Source: Thermomicrobiaceae bacterium (lineage in GTDB: Bacteria > Chloroflexota > Chloroflexia > Thermomicrobiales > Thermomicrobiaceae). Taken from it: a stretch of DNA of 5,280 bases. The notes under the pieces are model-generated. The model saw only the letters and a program-made list of their open reading frames with translations, searched no databases and was not told the origin of the DNA. Location: assembly GCA_007122555.1 (NCBI GenBank), contig SKTL01000383.1, positions 1 through 5,280 of the forward strand, in the 5' to 3' direction. Positions within the stretch are counted from its first letter, which is position 1, and every line of letters begins with the position of its first letter. The position numbers and the translations under genes are program-made. Positions 1 through 5,203 of this stretch are shown here, piece after piece.

Positions 1-13
1 TCTATGGGGAAAT

Positions 14-33
14 GAAGAGGAAAAACCTCCTTC
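14..33 (+). other. short bulged hairpin near window edge
   Basis: GAAGAGG (14-20) and CCTCCTTC (26-33) can pair around an A5 loop, with one bulged C. No T-run follows on either strand, so it is not a good intrinsic terminator. It lies just upstream of the predicted promoter of the B12-sensor gene. It may be the end of whatever lies to the left, or chance. Confidence 0.25.
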
Positions 34-42
34 AATCTCGAA

Positions 43-71
43 CTGACCGGTTAAAACCGGTAGGGTATAGG
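43..71 (+). promoter_or_regulatory. predicted sigma-A-type promoter of the B12 sensor/diguanylate cyclase operon
   Basis: CTGACC (43-48) resembles the -35 consensus TTGACA at 4 of 6 positions. TATAGG (66-71) resembles TATAAT at 4 of 6. They are 17 bases apart, the optimal spacing. Transcription would start near 78, giving a leader of about 70 bases to the GTG at 149. The match is moderate and only position and spacing support it. An imperfect hairpin could form at the 5' end of such a transcript, pairing AGCAC (74-78) with GTGCT (89-93). Confidence 0.45.
46..61. promoter_or_regulatory. 16-bp palindrome ACCGGTT-AA-AACCGGT, operator candidate
   Basis: Two 7-base arms, ACCGGTT and AACCGGT, flank an AA spacer. 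The palindrome lies between the predicted -35 and -10 elements, where a bound regulator would block or remodel RNA polymerase. A third copy of the core ACCGGT occurs at 85-90, just downstream of the expected start of transcription. No regulator gene is visible in the window, so the binding protein is unknown. Confidence 0.4.
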
Positions 72-138
72 TTAGCACGATTTTACCGGTGCTAAAACAA
101 TCAGCAGGCAATAATTATCTCAACGACATTATAAAGCA

Positions 139-146
139 GGTGATCA
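139..146 (+). promoter_or_regulatory. ribosome binding site deciding the GTG start at 149
   Basis: AGGTGATC at 138-145/139-146 is an 8-base match to the region complementary to the 16S rRNA 3' end (...GGAGGTGATC). The AGG part lies about 8 bases before GTG at 149. The alternative in-frame GTG at 89 has no purine-rich stretch in front of it and would be only about ten bases from the predicted transcription start. Confidence 0.5.
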
Positions 147-148
147 CA

Positions 149-1258
149 GTGGTAGATAGTGTTATTGAAAAGGCAGCTAAAATCAACCCGGTACCGTTTA
201 GTTCGGCGGTTGCCTACAGTGAAAATCAAGATCAGCTTGTCACTGAGGTTAATACAATTTTAACCGGCTCTAGCGATGTGAAAAAGTTAATCGGCCAGAA
301 ACCACTTTCTGTGATGTACGACAACCATAAAAACCACGCCGCTTTTATGAGTAATATTTTCAAGCTAAATGACTTTGAATTAATGAGCAAAGTAATCATC
401 TGGGTTTACAAAACTTATCACGTTCAGGGCTTTTCTTATGACTATTTCCCGGCTGCCATGAAATCATGGATTGAGGCGCTTGGAAAACATCTTGATCCTT
501 CAAAAACAGGCCCCCTGGTCGAAGTATACCAGTGGATAATACAAAACCATGAACAAATTATCGAAGAGTCGCTCAGCATTATAGAGCCACCTCTTTTCAT
601 AGATCAAAGGTGGCAGGAATTGGAAGAATTATTTCTATCCAGCCTGGTTAAGGGAGATCACCGCGAATCAATTAGGCTGGCGACTGATAATATTCATTCG
701 TCCTCCGATCTGGCCGAATTTTACCTGCAGGTAATCCAGCCGGCAATGTATGAAATCGGATCCCTGTGGGAAAGAGGAGCGCTATCCGTAGCCCGTGAAC
801 ACTTGGCTTCAGCAATAGTAACCAGGGTTATGGCTTCACTATATCCTAAATTTATTCTCCTTGAACAGACCAAAGGTAATGCGGTAGTAACCGCGGCCCC
901 TAATGAATTTCATGAAATCGGGCCCCGTATGGTTGCCGATATGCTTGAGATGGATGGCTGGGATGTTGATTACACCGGGGCAAATACGCCTGCCCGGGAT
1001 CTTCTGGATTTAATTACCGAAAAAAAACCCTTCCTTGTGGCTATTTCGATGGGAATGCCTTTCAATATTGACCGCACCCAGGAACTGATACAAATGATCC
1101 GTGAGCAGCAGCAGTTAAAGGACACCAGGATCATGCTGGGCGGACACTGCCTGAAGATGATTAAGCAGGACAGGCAGTCTTTTGGAGTGGACGGGATTGG
1201 CGATTCAGCCCGGGATGCGGTATTGATGGCTGCGGAGTGGTGGGAAAATGCAGGATAA
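149..1258 (+). CDS. cobalamin (B12)-binding sensor protein, CarH-like cap without DNA-binding domain
   Basis: A soluble 369-residue protein with no signal peptide or membrane segment. Residues about 1-150 are a helical N-terminal region with no family I can name; a Tyr/Phe/Trp-rich stretch is seen near residues 90-130 (GFSYDYFP, then W107 and YQW). Residues about 154-232 form a B12-binding cap (B12-binding_2 type) with the W-x9-EH motif (W207, E217, H218) that contacts the adenosyl side in CarH photoreceptors. Residues about 244-369 form the Rossmann-like B12-binding domain with EFHEIG (H255, expected lower axial ligand), SMGM (about 300) and LGGH (330-333). There is no MerR helix-turn-helix, so it probably signals through a partner. 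The next gene, a diguanylate cyclase, overlaps it by 11 bases. The start at GTG 149 is chosen for its Shine-Dalgarno site; GTG 89 would add 20 residues, and the helix seems to extend into them, so it remains possible. A corrinoid methyltransferase subunit is the main alternative; the CarH motif and neighbour argue for sensing. Confidence 0.88.
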   Translation: MVDSVIEKAAKINPVPFSSAVAYSENQDQLVTEVNTILTGSSDVKKLIGQKPLSVMYDNHKNHAAFMSNIFKLNDFELMSKVIIWVYKTYHVQGFSYDYFPAAMKSWIEALGKHLDPSKTGPLVEVYQWIIQNHEQIIEESLSIIEPPLFIDQRWQELEELFLSSLVKGDHRESIRLATDNIHSSSDLAEFYLQVIQPAMYEIGSLWERGALSVAREHLASAIVTRVMASLYPKFILLEQTKGNAVVTAAPNEFHEIGPRMVADMLEMDGWDVDYTGANTPARDLLDLITEKKPFLVAISMGMPFNIDRTQELIQMIREQQQLKDTRIMLGGHCLKMIKQDRQSFGVDGIGDSARDAVLMAAEWWENAG

Positions 1259-2192
1259 TAACTTTTTTGAACCAAACAGCCAACTGATAAATGATTATAT
1301 AAACCACATCAGCACTATCTGCGTGGTATTGATTGACCGGCAGATGAAAATAAGGGAATGTAACCTCGCCTTTCAAACGATCACCGGGACAACGTCGAAG
1401 CCGATCGGCGAAAAGCTGATCTCATTTTTGCATCATGAAGACCAAAATATAGAAATCAATCCTCCGGAAAAAGGTTTTCAAAAAAAACAGTTCACCCTTC
1501 TTGGTGAAGCACCGATCAATAACAGCATGACAGGCTATTTTGCCCGGACTAACGATGGATACCTGCTCCTTTGTGAAAAAGCCTGGATAACTGAAGACGA
1601 AATCTTCAAAGAGATATCGAAGATAAACAATGAGCTGGCCAACATAACCCGCGAACTGAATAAGAAAAATGCCGCCCTTGAGAAAGCTAATGATACCATC
1701 AATAGATTGCTTCGCGAAGACCCCCTAACCGGCATCGCAAACCGCCTCCATTTTTATGAATATTTTAAGAAGATGCAAGCCCTGGCTTTGCGGCATAAGA
1801 CTCCACTCTCGCTGGTGATGACAGATCTTGATTATTTTAAAACGATCAATGATCGTTATGGGCATCAGGCCGGTGATGAAGTCTTGATTGCCTTTGCCCG
1901 GATGCTGCAGGAAAACTGCCGCGAGGAAGATCTGCCGGTCCGCTATGGTGGCGAAGAATTTTGTATTTTACTGGTAGCTACAGCCCTAGAACAGGCTTGC
2001 AGTCAGGCCGAAAGGGTACGTTCGCAACTTGAAAAGACGAGCATCGGTGAATCGGAGCTTAAGATTACCGCCAGTTTCGGAGTAGCCATGCTGATAGAAG
2101 AAGAAAGCCTGGATAACCTTATAAAAAGGGCAGATGATGCCCTATACGAAGCAAAAGCTTCGGGCCGCAACCAGGTTAAAACAGCGACCTGA
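1248..2192 (+). CDS. PAS-GGDEF diguanylate cyclase
   Basis: A 314-residue cytoplasmic enzyme expected to make c-di-GMP from two GTP. Residues about 15-110 look like a divergent PAS domain. Residues about 118-157 are a charged coiled coil (signalling helix) that would couple the sensor to dimeric cyclase output. Residues 158-312 are the GGDEF domain: DPLTGIANR (158-166), metal-binding D193 in TDLDYFK, signature GGEEF (234-238), and RYGG before it. An RxxD product-inhibition site (R225-E-E-D228) sits exactly five residues before GGEEF, so feedback control should be intact. No EAL or HD-GYP domain is present. The start ATG overlaps the end of the B12-sensor gene by 11 bases, with GGAG ten bases upstream inside that gene, which indicates translational coupling and co-expression. 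I infer that the B12 protein modulates this cyclase, perhaps by docking on the PAS or coiled coil. The PAS ligand is not predictable from sequence. Activity is supported by the intact motifs. Confidence 0.93.
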   Translation: MQDNNFFEPNSQLINDYINHISTICVVLIDRQMKIRECNLAFQTITGTTSKPIGEKLISFLHHEDQNIEINPPEKGFQKKQFTLLGEAPINNSMTGYFARTNDGYLLLCEKAWITEDEIFKEISKINNELANITRELNKKNAALEKANDTINRLLREDPLTGIANRLHFYEYFKKMQALALRHKTPLSLVMTDLDYFKTINDRYGHQAGDEVLIAFARMLQENCREEDLPVRYGGEEFCILLVATALEQACSQAERVRSQLEKTSIGESELKITASFGVAMLIEEESLDNLIKRADDALYEAKASGRNQVKTAT

Positions 2193-2235
2193 CTAAAAAA
2201 GAGCACTACCCCTGGTCATCTCCATTGAAGCCACC

Positions 2236-2307
2236 ATGGTTACAGCAGACGAGGATTATAATCTCAAAGACCTTCTATCGGAAGTTAAAGAAACAAATCT
2301 TCACTAA
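2236..2307 (+). pseudogene. possible remnant of an antitoxin C-terminus
   Basis: Between two convergent genes, the + strand stays open from about 2200 to a TAA at 2305-2307. The reading contains DEDYNLKDLLSEVK followed by ETNLH. This resembles the toxin-binding tail of MazE-type antitoxins, where a segment of the form YxLxELLxxIxxENLH is common. No N-terminal DNA-binding part, no ribosome binding site and no toxin partner on this strand are visible. If real, it is a broken leftover next to an intact toxin-antitoxin locus. The similarity is short and remembered, not searched. Confidence 0.22.
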
Positions 2308-2318
2308 GAATACTTGGT

Positions 2319-2762
2319 TTACAAACCTATTTGTAGAAATGGATTGACAATCACCATATCTCTCACCTCTTGACCGGTATTTAAATCTTCGCTATAGATT
2401 ACTTTGCAGTTGTCAGTGTATGCAGAAGCTAATATAAGACTGTCATAGAAGCTAAAATGGGTCTCAAGTTTTATTTCTAAAGCTGTATTAAAGATTTCGT
2501 TGCCGGGATAAACAGTGCATATTGGAAACAAAAATGAATTAATGAATATTTTACAATCCTCTAAGCTCAAAGGCTTTTCAAATTTTTTTAGCGCCACATT
2601 GCAAAACTCTTGTATCACCTGGTAGCTAATGATACCGTTTCCGGTTATATGCGCATTTTTAAAAATCTCCTGGGATCTTTCTTGTTTGAATGGCTCTTTA
2701 TTGGAAAATAAATAAACCAGCAAATTGGTATCAATAAAATACTTATCTTTGGTTAAATTCAT
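2319..2762 (-). CDS. vapC: PIN-domain ribonuclease toxin (VapC-like)
   Basis: A 147-residue single-domain PIN protein, the usual VapC size. Such toxins are Mg/Mn-dependent ribonucleases that cut tRNA, rRNA or mRNA when the antitoxin is lost. The acidic residues expected in the active site are present: D11 in FIDTNLLVY, E52 in VIQEFCN, D107 in SFYDSLILA, and D126 in YSEDLN. It is the second gene of an operon; its start lies inside the end of the antitoxin gene with a 20-base overlap, typical of translationally coupled toxin-antitoxin pairs. The start at ATG 2762 is preferred because AAGGAG lies upstream at 2774-2779, with an 11-base gap that is longer than ideal and could keep toxin translation low. 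An upstream in-frame ATG at 2792 lacks a binding site and would itself contain that AAGGAG. The RNA target cannot be read from the sequence. No frame damage is seen, so the toxin is probably functional. Confidence 0.9.
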   Translation of the reverse strand: MNLTKDKYFIDTNLLVYLFSNKEPFKQERSQEIFKNAHITGNGIISYQVIQEFCNVALKKFEKPLSLEDCKIFINSFLFPICTVYPGNEIFNTALEIKLETHFSFYDSLILASAYTDNCKVIYSEDLNTGQEVRDMVIVNPFLQIGL

Positions 2763-2961
2763 CCCTGGTAAAACTCCTTCCCGCTTCAACATATTCTGTT
2801 TTACTTAGAAATCTGTCAAGTTCGAGAACTATGTTCTTATCCCTGGTGTAATCATCGAGCCATTTCCTGAATAAGCTGTTTAAGGTTGTATTATTTTGTT
2901 GTGCTTTATTCTTTGCTTTCCTTATAACATCTTCGTTGGCGCTTAACGTAACATTTTTCAT
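2743..2961 (-). CDS. ribbon-helix-helix antitoxin (VapB-like)
   Basis: A 72-residue protein. The N-terminus MKNVTLSANEDV is the DNA-contacting beta strand and turn of a ribbon-helix-helix fold. Helix A runs about 9-21 and helix B about 26-39 (TTLNSLFRKWLDDY). Residues about 43-72 are a charged tail expected to wrap the PIN toxin and block its active site. Antitoxins beginning MKNVTLS... commonly pair with PIN toxins, which fits the next gene. The start at ATG 2961 is chosen because AAAGGGGG ends seven bases upstream; a longer reading to 3003 would run back through the predicted -10 element and operator and is unlikely. The antitoxin and its toxin complex are expected to repress their own promoter; an inverted repeat over the -10 box is the likely operator. 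Which antitoxin subfamily it belongs to was not checked. Confidence 0.88.
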   Translation of the reverse strand: MKNVTLSANEDVIRKAKNKAQQNNTTLNSLFRKWLDDYTRDKNIVLELDRFLSKTEYVEAGRSFTRDEFNQR

Positions 2962-2985
2962 GCGATCGCCCCCTTTAACGGTGTG

Positions 2986-3013
2986 CACAATATAATTATA
3001 CACATTTATTGTG
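2986..3013. promoter_or_regulatory. inverted repeat over the -10 box, likely antitoxin operator
   Basis: CACAATA (2986-2992) and its exact complement TATTGTG (3007-3013) are separated by 14 bases, so their centres are 21 bases, about two helical turns, apart on the same DNA face. The -10 element lies between the arms. A 10-bp palindrome TATAATTATA (2991-3000) and an 8-bp palindrome TGTGCACA (2982-2989) add further symmetry. Ribbon-helix-helix antitoxins bind paired sites like this to autoregulate. The assignment is inferred from position and symmetry. Confidence 0.5.
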
Positions 3014-3023
3014 TTGCAGGCAA
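2995..3023 (-). promoter_or_regulatory. promoter of the toxin-antitoxin operon
   Basis: On the minus strand, TTGCCT (3018-3023) matches the -35 consensus at 4 of 6 positions. It is followed after exactly 17 bases by a perfect TATAAT (2995-3000). Transcription would start near 2988, leaving a leader of about 26 bases with the ribosome binding site at 2969-2976. This is the clearest promoter in the window. Confidence 0.75.
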
Positions 3024-3330
3024 CTGGTACTGAGCATCACCCAACTCCTTAACAGCCTGGCATTGCAGATAGTTCAACTAACGCCATTTGACCTGGCCAA
3101 GGAATTATATGACCAGATCGCCGGAAATCACCACTTTATTATTCCAGTTTTAAAAACCCCTTTCATAGATTCTCAAGCAGTCGTCCATATCAAATTCATA
3201 GCTCTCTAATGTCAGGGGTTGTGTCAAGGGGAAAGGGTGGTTGACAACTCTCTCCATATTCCAGAAGACCCATTCGTCTGTTTAATCAGGAGCAAATTGG
3301 CTTCAACGCTTTTGACTGCTACCTCTTAGT
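3024..3330. other. gene-poor stretch, possibly decayed sequence
   Basis: About 300 bases with no convincing gene. Minus strand 3150-3257 can encode 35 residues, with PFPLTQPLTLESYEF and a terminal DDCLRIYERGF. The frame stays open for nine more codons upstream and looks protein-like, but it has no ribosome binding site. The plus strand is open from 3009 to 3209 (LAKELYDQIAGNHHFIIP), but its start overlaps the antitoxin promoter and the sequence matches nothing I recognise. Such overlapping short open stretches suggest debris of an older gene or insertion element; no terminal repeats or target duplications were seen. Confidence 0.35.
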
Positions 3331-3356
3331 AAAAATAAAAAGCCAGCAAATGGCCT
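3331..3356 (-). terminator. rho-independent terminator of the permease operon
   Basis: Read on the minus strand, a 6-bp stem AGGCCA/TGGCTT (one G-T pair) closes a five-base loop and runs straight into TTTTATTTTT. It starts about ten bases after the stop codon of the small membrane protein gene, as expected for the end of this operon. The stem is short, so termination may be partial. Confidence 0.7.
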
Positions 3357-3365
3357 CTCTTTAGT

Positions 3366-3542
3366 TTAGTTATACAAAGCGAACAGTAGATTTGCCACCA
3401 GCAGAACAGCAAAGGAAGCATAAGCTAAGATTAAAACGTCATGAGTAACTGCGTAATAAAGCAGGGGGAAATTTAGCCAGATTAATAACACCAGCCAGGG
3501 TGCGATTTGCTGGCGAAATTTGCCTCTAAATAATCTTGTCAT
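3366..3542 (-). CDS. small two-helix membrane protein downstream of lactate permease
   Basis: A 58-residue protein that I do not recognise. It starts with a basic N-terminus (R3, R6, K8, R10), followed by two hydrophobic segments at about 13-33 and 36-56 joined by a short THD turn. By the positive-inside rule both ends should be cytoplasmic, forming a membrane hairpin. The start at ATG 3542 is supported by AGGAG seven bases upstream; a TTG further up lacks a site. It lies 24 bases after the permease stop codon on the same strand, before a shared terminator, so the two are co-transcribed. Several solute transporters have a small two-helix partner encoded beside them (for example the YjcH-ActP pair), so I infer a stabilising or modulating subunit of the permease. 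Direct evidence is only position and topology. Confidence 0.75.
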   Translation of the reverse strand: MTRLFRGKFRQQIAPWLVLLIWLNFPLLYYAVTHDVLILAYASFAVLLVANLLFALYN

Positions 3543-3566
3543 TTCTATGCTCCTATACAAAAGATA

Positions 3567-5141
3567 TTAAAAATACAGCAGGGTCAAGATGCCCAGTATC
3601 CCAACCAATAAGCAGAGAAATATCCCATAGCCCAGGGTTTTTTTAATAATAACTCCTTCTGAACCGGATATACCTGTAACAGCGGTGCCCAAAGCAACTT
3701 TCATCGGCGAAAACATACAACCTATAGACCCACCCGCAGTTTGCAAGGATAATATAACCACATGATCGATATTAAGTAGAACCGCAACATCTCTTTGGAA
3801 GGCTGCAAATAATATATTTGAAGAAGTATTACTGCCTGTCATAAAAGCGCCAAGAGCGCCAATCAGCGGAGCGAATACCGGGTACAATGAACCGGTTGCA
3901 GAAGCAACGCCCTGAGCTAAAACTGCCGTTATGCCGGTCTCCATCATCACCATAGCCATCATGCACATTGATATAACCGTTATTGTCGTTGGGTTAGCCT
4001 GCTTTACAAGGTTAGTCAAAACAGTGCCGGTAAAACCTTTGCCCCATAGCCCCTTGCTTATATAAAAAAGTATTGCCGCGAAAGCAGAAAGAAATATCAG
4101 CGTGCCAGGTGTAGTTAACACGTTAATCGGGGAATAGAGATCAACAGCCTTATTAACAAACCCTAATCCGGTAGCTGTTTCTGGAAATGATAAGCCAACT
4201 GTCGCCCAGGCCAGGGCATCTTTAATCGGAGTCATGTATACAACAAACACTATAAACACCAGGAAAAAGTATGCAGAAGCAGCAACCATGAAATTCATGC
4301 CGGTTCCTTCTGCAGTGCTGATTGGCTCTACGCGTGACCGCTCCTTTTCATTCCAGGGCATTCGGATTAAAACCCAGCTCCCAAAAACCAGCCCGACGAT
4401 GCCACCAACCAGCGAACCTAAATATGGGGTCAAATAGTTAACCGTCAGCCAAAAACTGCCAGACATAGCCAGGCCTAACAGCAAGATTGACGGCATACTT
4501 TGTAAAACGGTCCGCCACCCCTTGTAAAGATGCGTAATGATTATTCCTCCGAGCACACAGGTTATAGCCAGGTAGGTGGAACTCCAAAACGCCAGGCCTT
4601 TTGGATCCGGATCTACGATACTTATGATGGCGCCATAAGAAGAACCCAAAGAGCCAAATGTGATGGACCATGCATGGGCAATTAAAACCGTAGTTGCCGC
4701 AAGAATCGGATTAAAGCCGAGGCCGACCAAAAGAGGGGCGCTAACTGCAACCGGCGCGCCAAAGCCGCAAACTCCCTGGATGAAAGAAGGAAAAGCCCAG
4801 CCAACGGTAAATAGCTGGATAAGCCTATTTCCTCCTGTCCAGGCGGTCATGTAACGTGTTATCGTGTCGAAACCCTTTACAATGTCAACTACGTTGTAAA
4901 GGGCTAACGCTCCCCAAATAATGTAGAGAATATAGATAGTAGACCAAAGCCCCTTAAGTGATCCGATAGCAATAATTTGCAGGTCCGCCCCAAAGAAAAG
5001 GATAGCGACAACGATTGCAATAAACCAACCGACCGGCCCAGCTTTTGAACCGCCCCACCGGAGCTTAACAATAAGGACAAGCAGGCTTAATATGGGAACC
5101 AAAGCTAATAACCATGAAATAATATTTACCTGGGTTAACAA
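3567..5141 (-). CDS. lctP: LctP-family lactate/glycolate permease
   Basis: A polytopic inner-membrane transporter of 524 residues (E. coli LldP has 551), expected to import L- or D-lactate or glycolate with protons. Family hallmarks are seen: a first helix at about 7-27 ending in LRW; FIQGVCGFGAPVAVSAPLLV (120-139); a TFGSLG turn near 161-166; GAFMTGSNTSSNILF (431-445); and a TAGGSIGCMFSP stretch (468-479), which corresponds to TTGGxxGKMISP in LldP and is somewhat divergent here. About a dozen hydrophobic segments are present. The start is placed at TTG 5141 because GGAGG lies seven bases upstream (5149-5153), and the protein then begins MLTQVNIISW directly before helix 1. Extending to ATG 5246 adds 35 hydrophilic residues with no binding site and covers a palindrome, so it is unlikely. 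A small membrane protein follows in the operon. No lactate dehydrogenase or LutABC gene is in the window, so the precise substrate is open. Confidence 0.92.
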   Translation of the reverse strand: MLTQVNIISWLLALVPILSLLVLIVKLRWGGSKAGPVGWFIAIVVAILFFGADLQIIAIGSLKGLWSTIYILYIIWGALALYNVVDIVKGFDTITRYMTAWTGGNRLIQLFTVGWAFPSFIQGVCGFGAPVAVSAPLLVGLGFNPILAATTVLIAHAWSITFGSLGSSYGAIISIVDPDPKGLAFWSSTYLAITCVLGGIIITHLYKGWRTVLQSMPSILLLGLAMSGSFWLTVNYLTPYLGSLVGGIVGLVFGSWVLIRMPWNEKERSRVEPISTAEGTGMNFMVAASAYFFLVFIVFVVYMTPIKDALAWATVGLSFPETATGLGFVNKAVDLYSPINVLTTPGTLIFLSAFAAILFYISKGLWGKGFTGTVLTNLVKQANPTTITVISMCMMAMVMMETGITAVLAQGVASATGSLYPVFAPLIGALGAFMTGSNTSSNILFAAFQRDVAVLLNIDHVVILSLQTAGGSIGCMFSPMKVALGTAVTGISGSEGVIIKKTLGYGIFLCLLVGILGILTLLYF

Positions 5142-5148
5142 GCCCTTC

Positions 5149-5153
5149 CCTCC
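5149..5153 (-). promoter_or_regulatory. ribosome binding site for the TTG start of the permease
   Basis: On the minus strand GGAGG lies seven bases before TTG 5141. It decides the start: the protein then begins at the first membrane helix, as is usual in this family, instead of 35 residues earlier. Confidence 0.75.
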
Positions 5154-5168
5154 ATTTATATCGAAAGA

Positions 5169-5185
5169 TTTACGATCATCGTAAA
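5169..5185. promoter_or_regulatory. 17-bp palindrome TTTACGAT-C-ATCGTAAA, operator candidate for permease operon
   Basis: Two perfect 8-base arms surround one central base, 27 bases upstream of the TTG start of the permease. Lactate permease operons are often controlled by GntR-type (LldR) or similar dimeric regulators that bind such palindromes near the promoter, but this sequence does not match the LldR consensus I know (TGGT...ACCA). The site overlaps a weak candidate -10 element (see the promoter entry). The regulator is not in the window. Confidence 0.5.
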
Positions 5186-5203
5186 CCCGGCAAAAATTGG
5201 CAA
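5175..5203 (-). promoter_or_regulatory. weak promoter candidate for the permease operon
   Basis: On the minus strand TTGCCA (-35, 5 of 6 matches to TTGACA at most positions) is followed 17 bases later by GATGAT (-10, 4 of 6). The -10 falls inside the 17-bp palindrome, so a bound repressor would block polymerase directly. The -10 match is poor, so the true promoter could lie beyond the window edge. Confidence 0.3.

Noticed and set aside
46..61. MerR-type operator in the sensor promoter
   Set aside because: MerR regulators usually act on promoters with 19-20 base spacers; the spacer here is 17, and no MerR gene is in the window.
1..148. Cobalamin or c-di-GMP riboswitch upstream of the sensor-cyclase operon
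   Set aside because: The leader is short and none of the conserved cores of those riboswitches that I know could be found; only small hairpins are present.
970..1275. Minus-strand open reading of 101 codons opposite the end of the B12-sensor gene
   Set aside because: It lies opposite a clear conserved B12-binding domain, has low-complexity Cys/Ser-rich content and no ribosome binding site.
1161..1376. Minus-strand open reading across the sensor/cyclase junction
   Set aside because: Antisense shadow of two confident genes with no recognisable domain.
1535..2206. Two minus-strand open readings opposite the cyclase gene (1535-1735 and 2003-2206)
   Set aside because: Both are shadows of the GGDEF and coiled-coil coding sequence; hydrophobic Ser-rich runs are typical of antisense frames.
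2311..2335. GGTTT-AC-AAACC inverted repeat near the toxin stop codon as a terminator
   Set aside because: The stem is short and AT-rich with a very small loop and no T-run on either strand, so it is not supported as an intrinsic terminator.
3009..3209. Plus-strand open reading of 66 codons
   Set aside because: Its start overlaps the strong antitoxin promoter on the other strand, it lacks a ribosome binding site, and no family is recognised; treated as possible debris only.
4234..4854. Plus- and minus-strand open readings inside the permease gene (4234-4437, 4438-4671, 4660-4854)
   Set aside because: All lie within a confidently assigned transporter whose motifs run through these positions.
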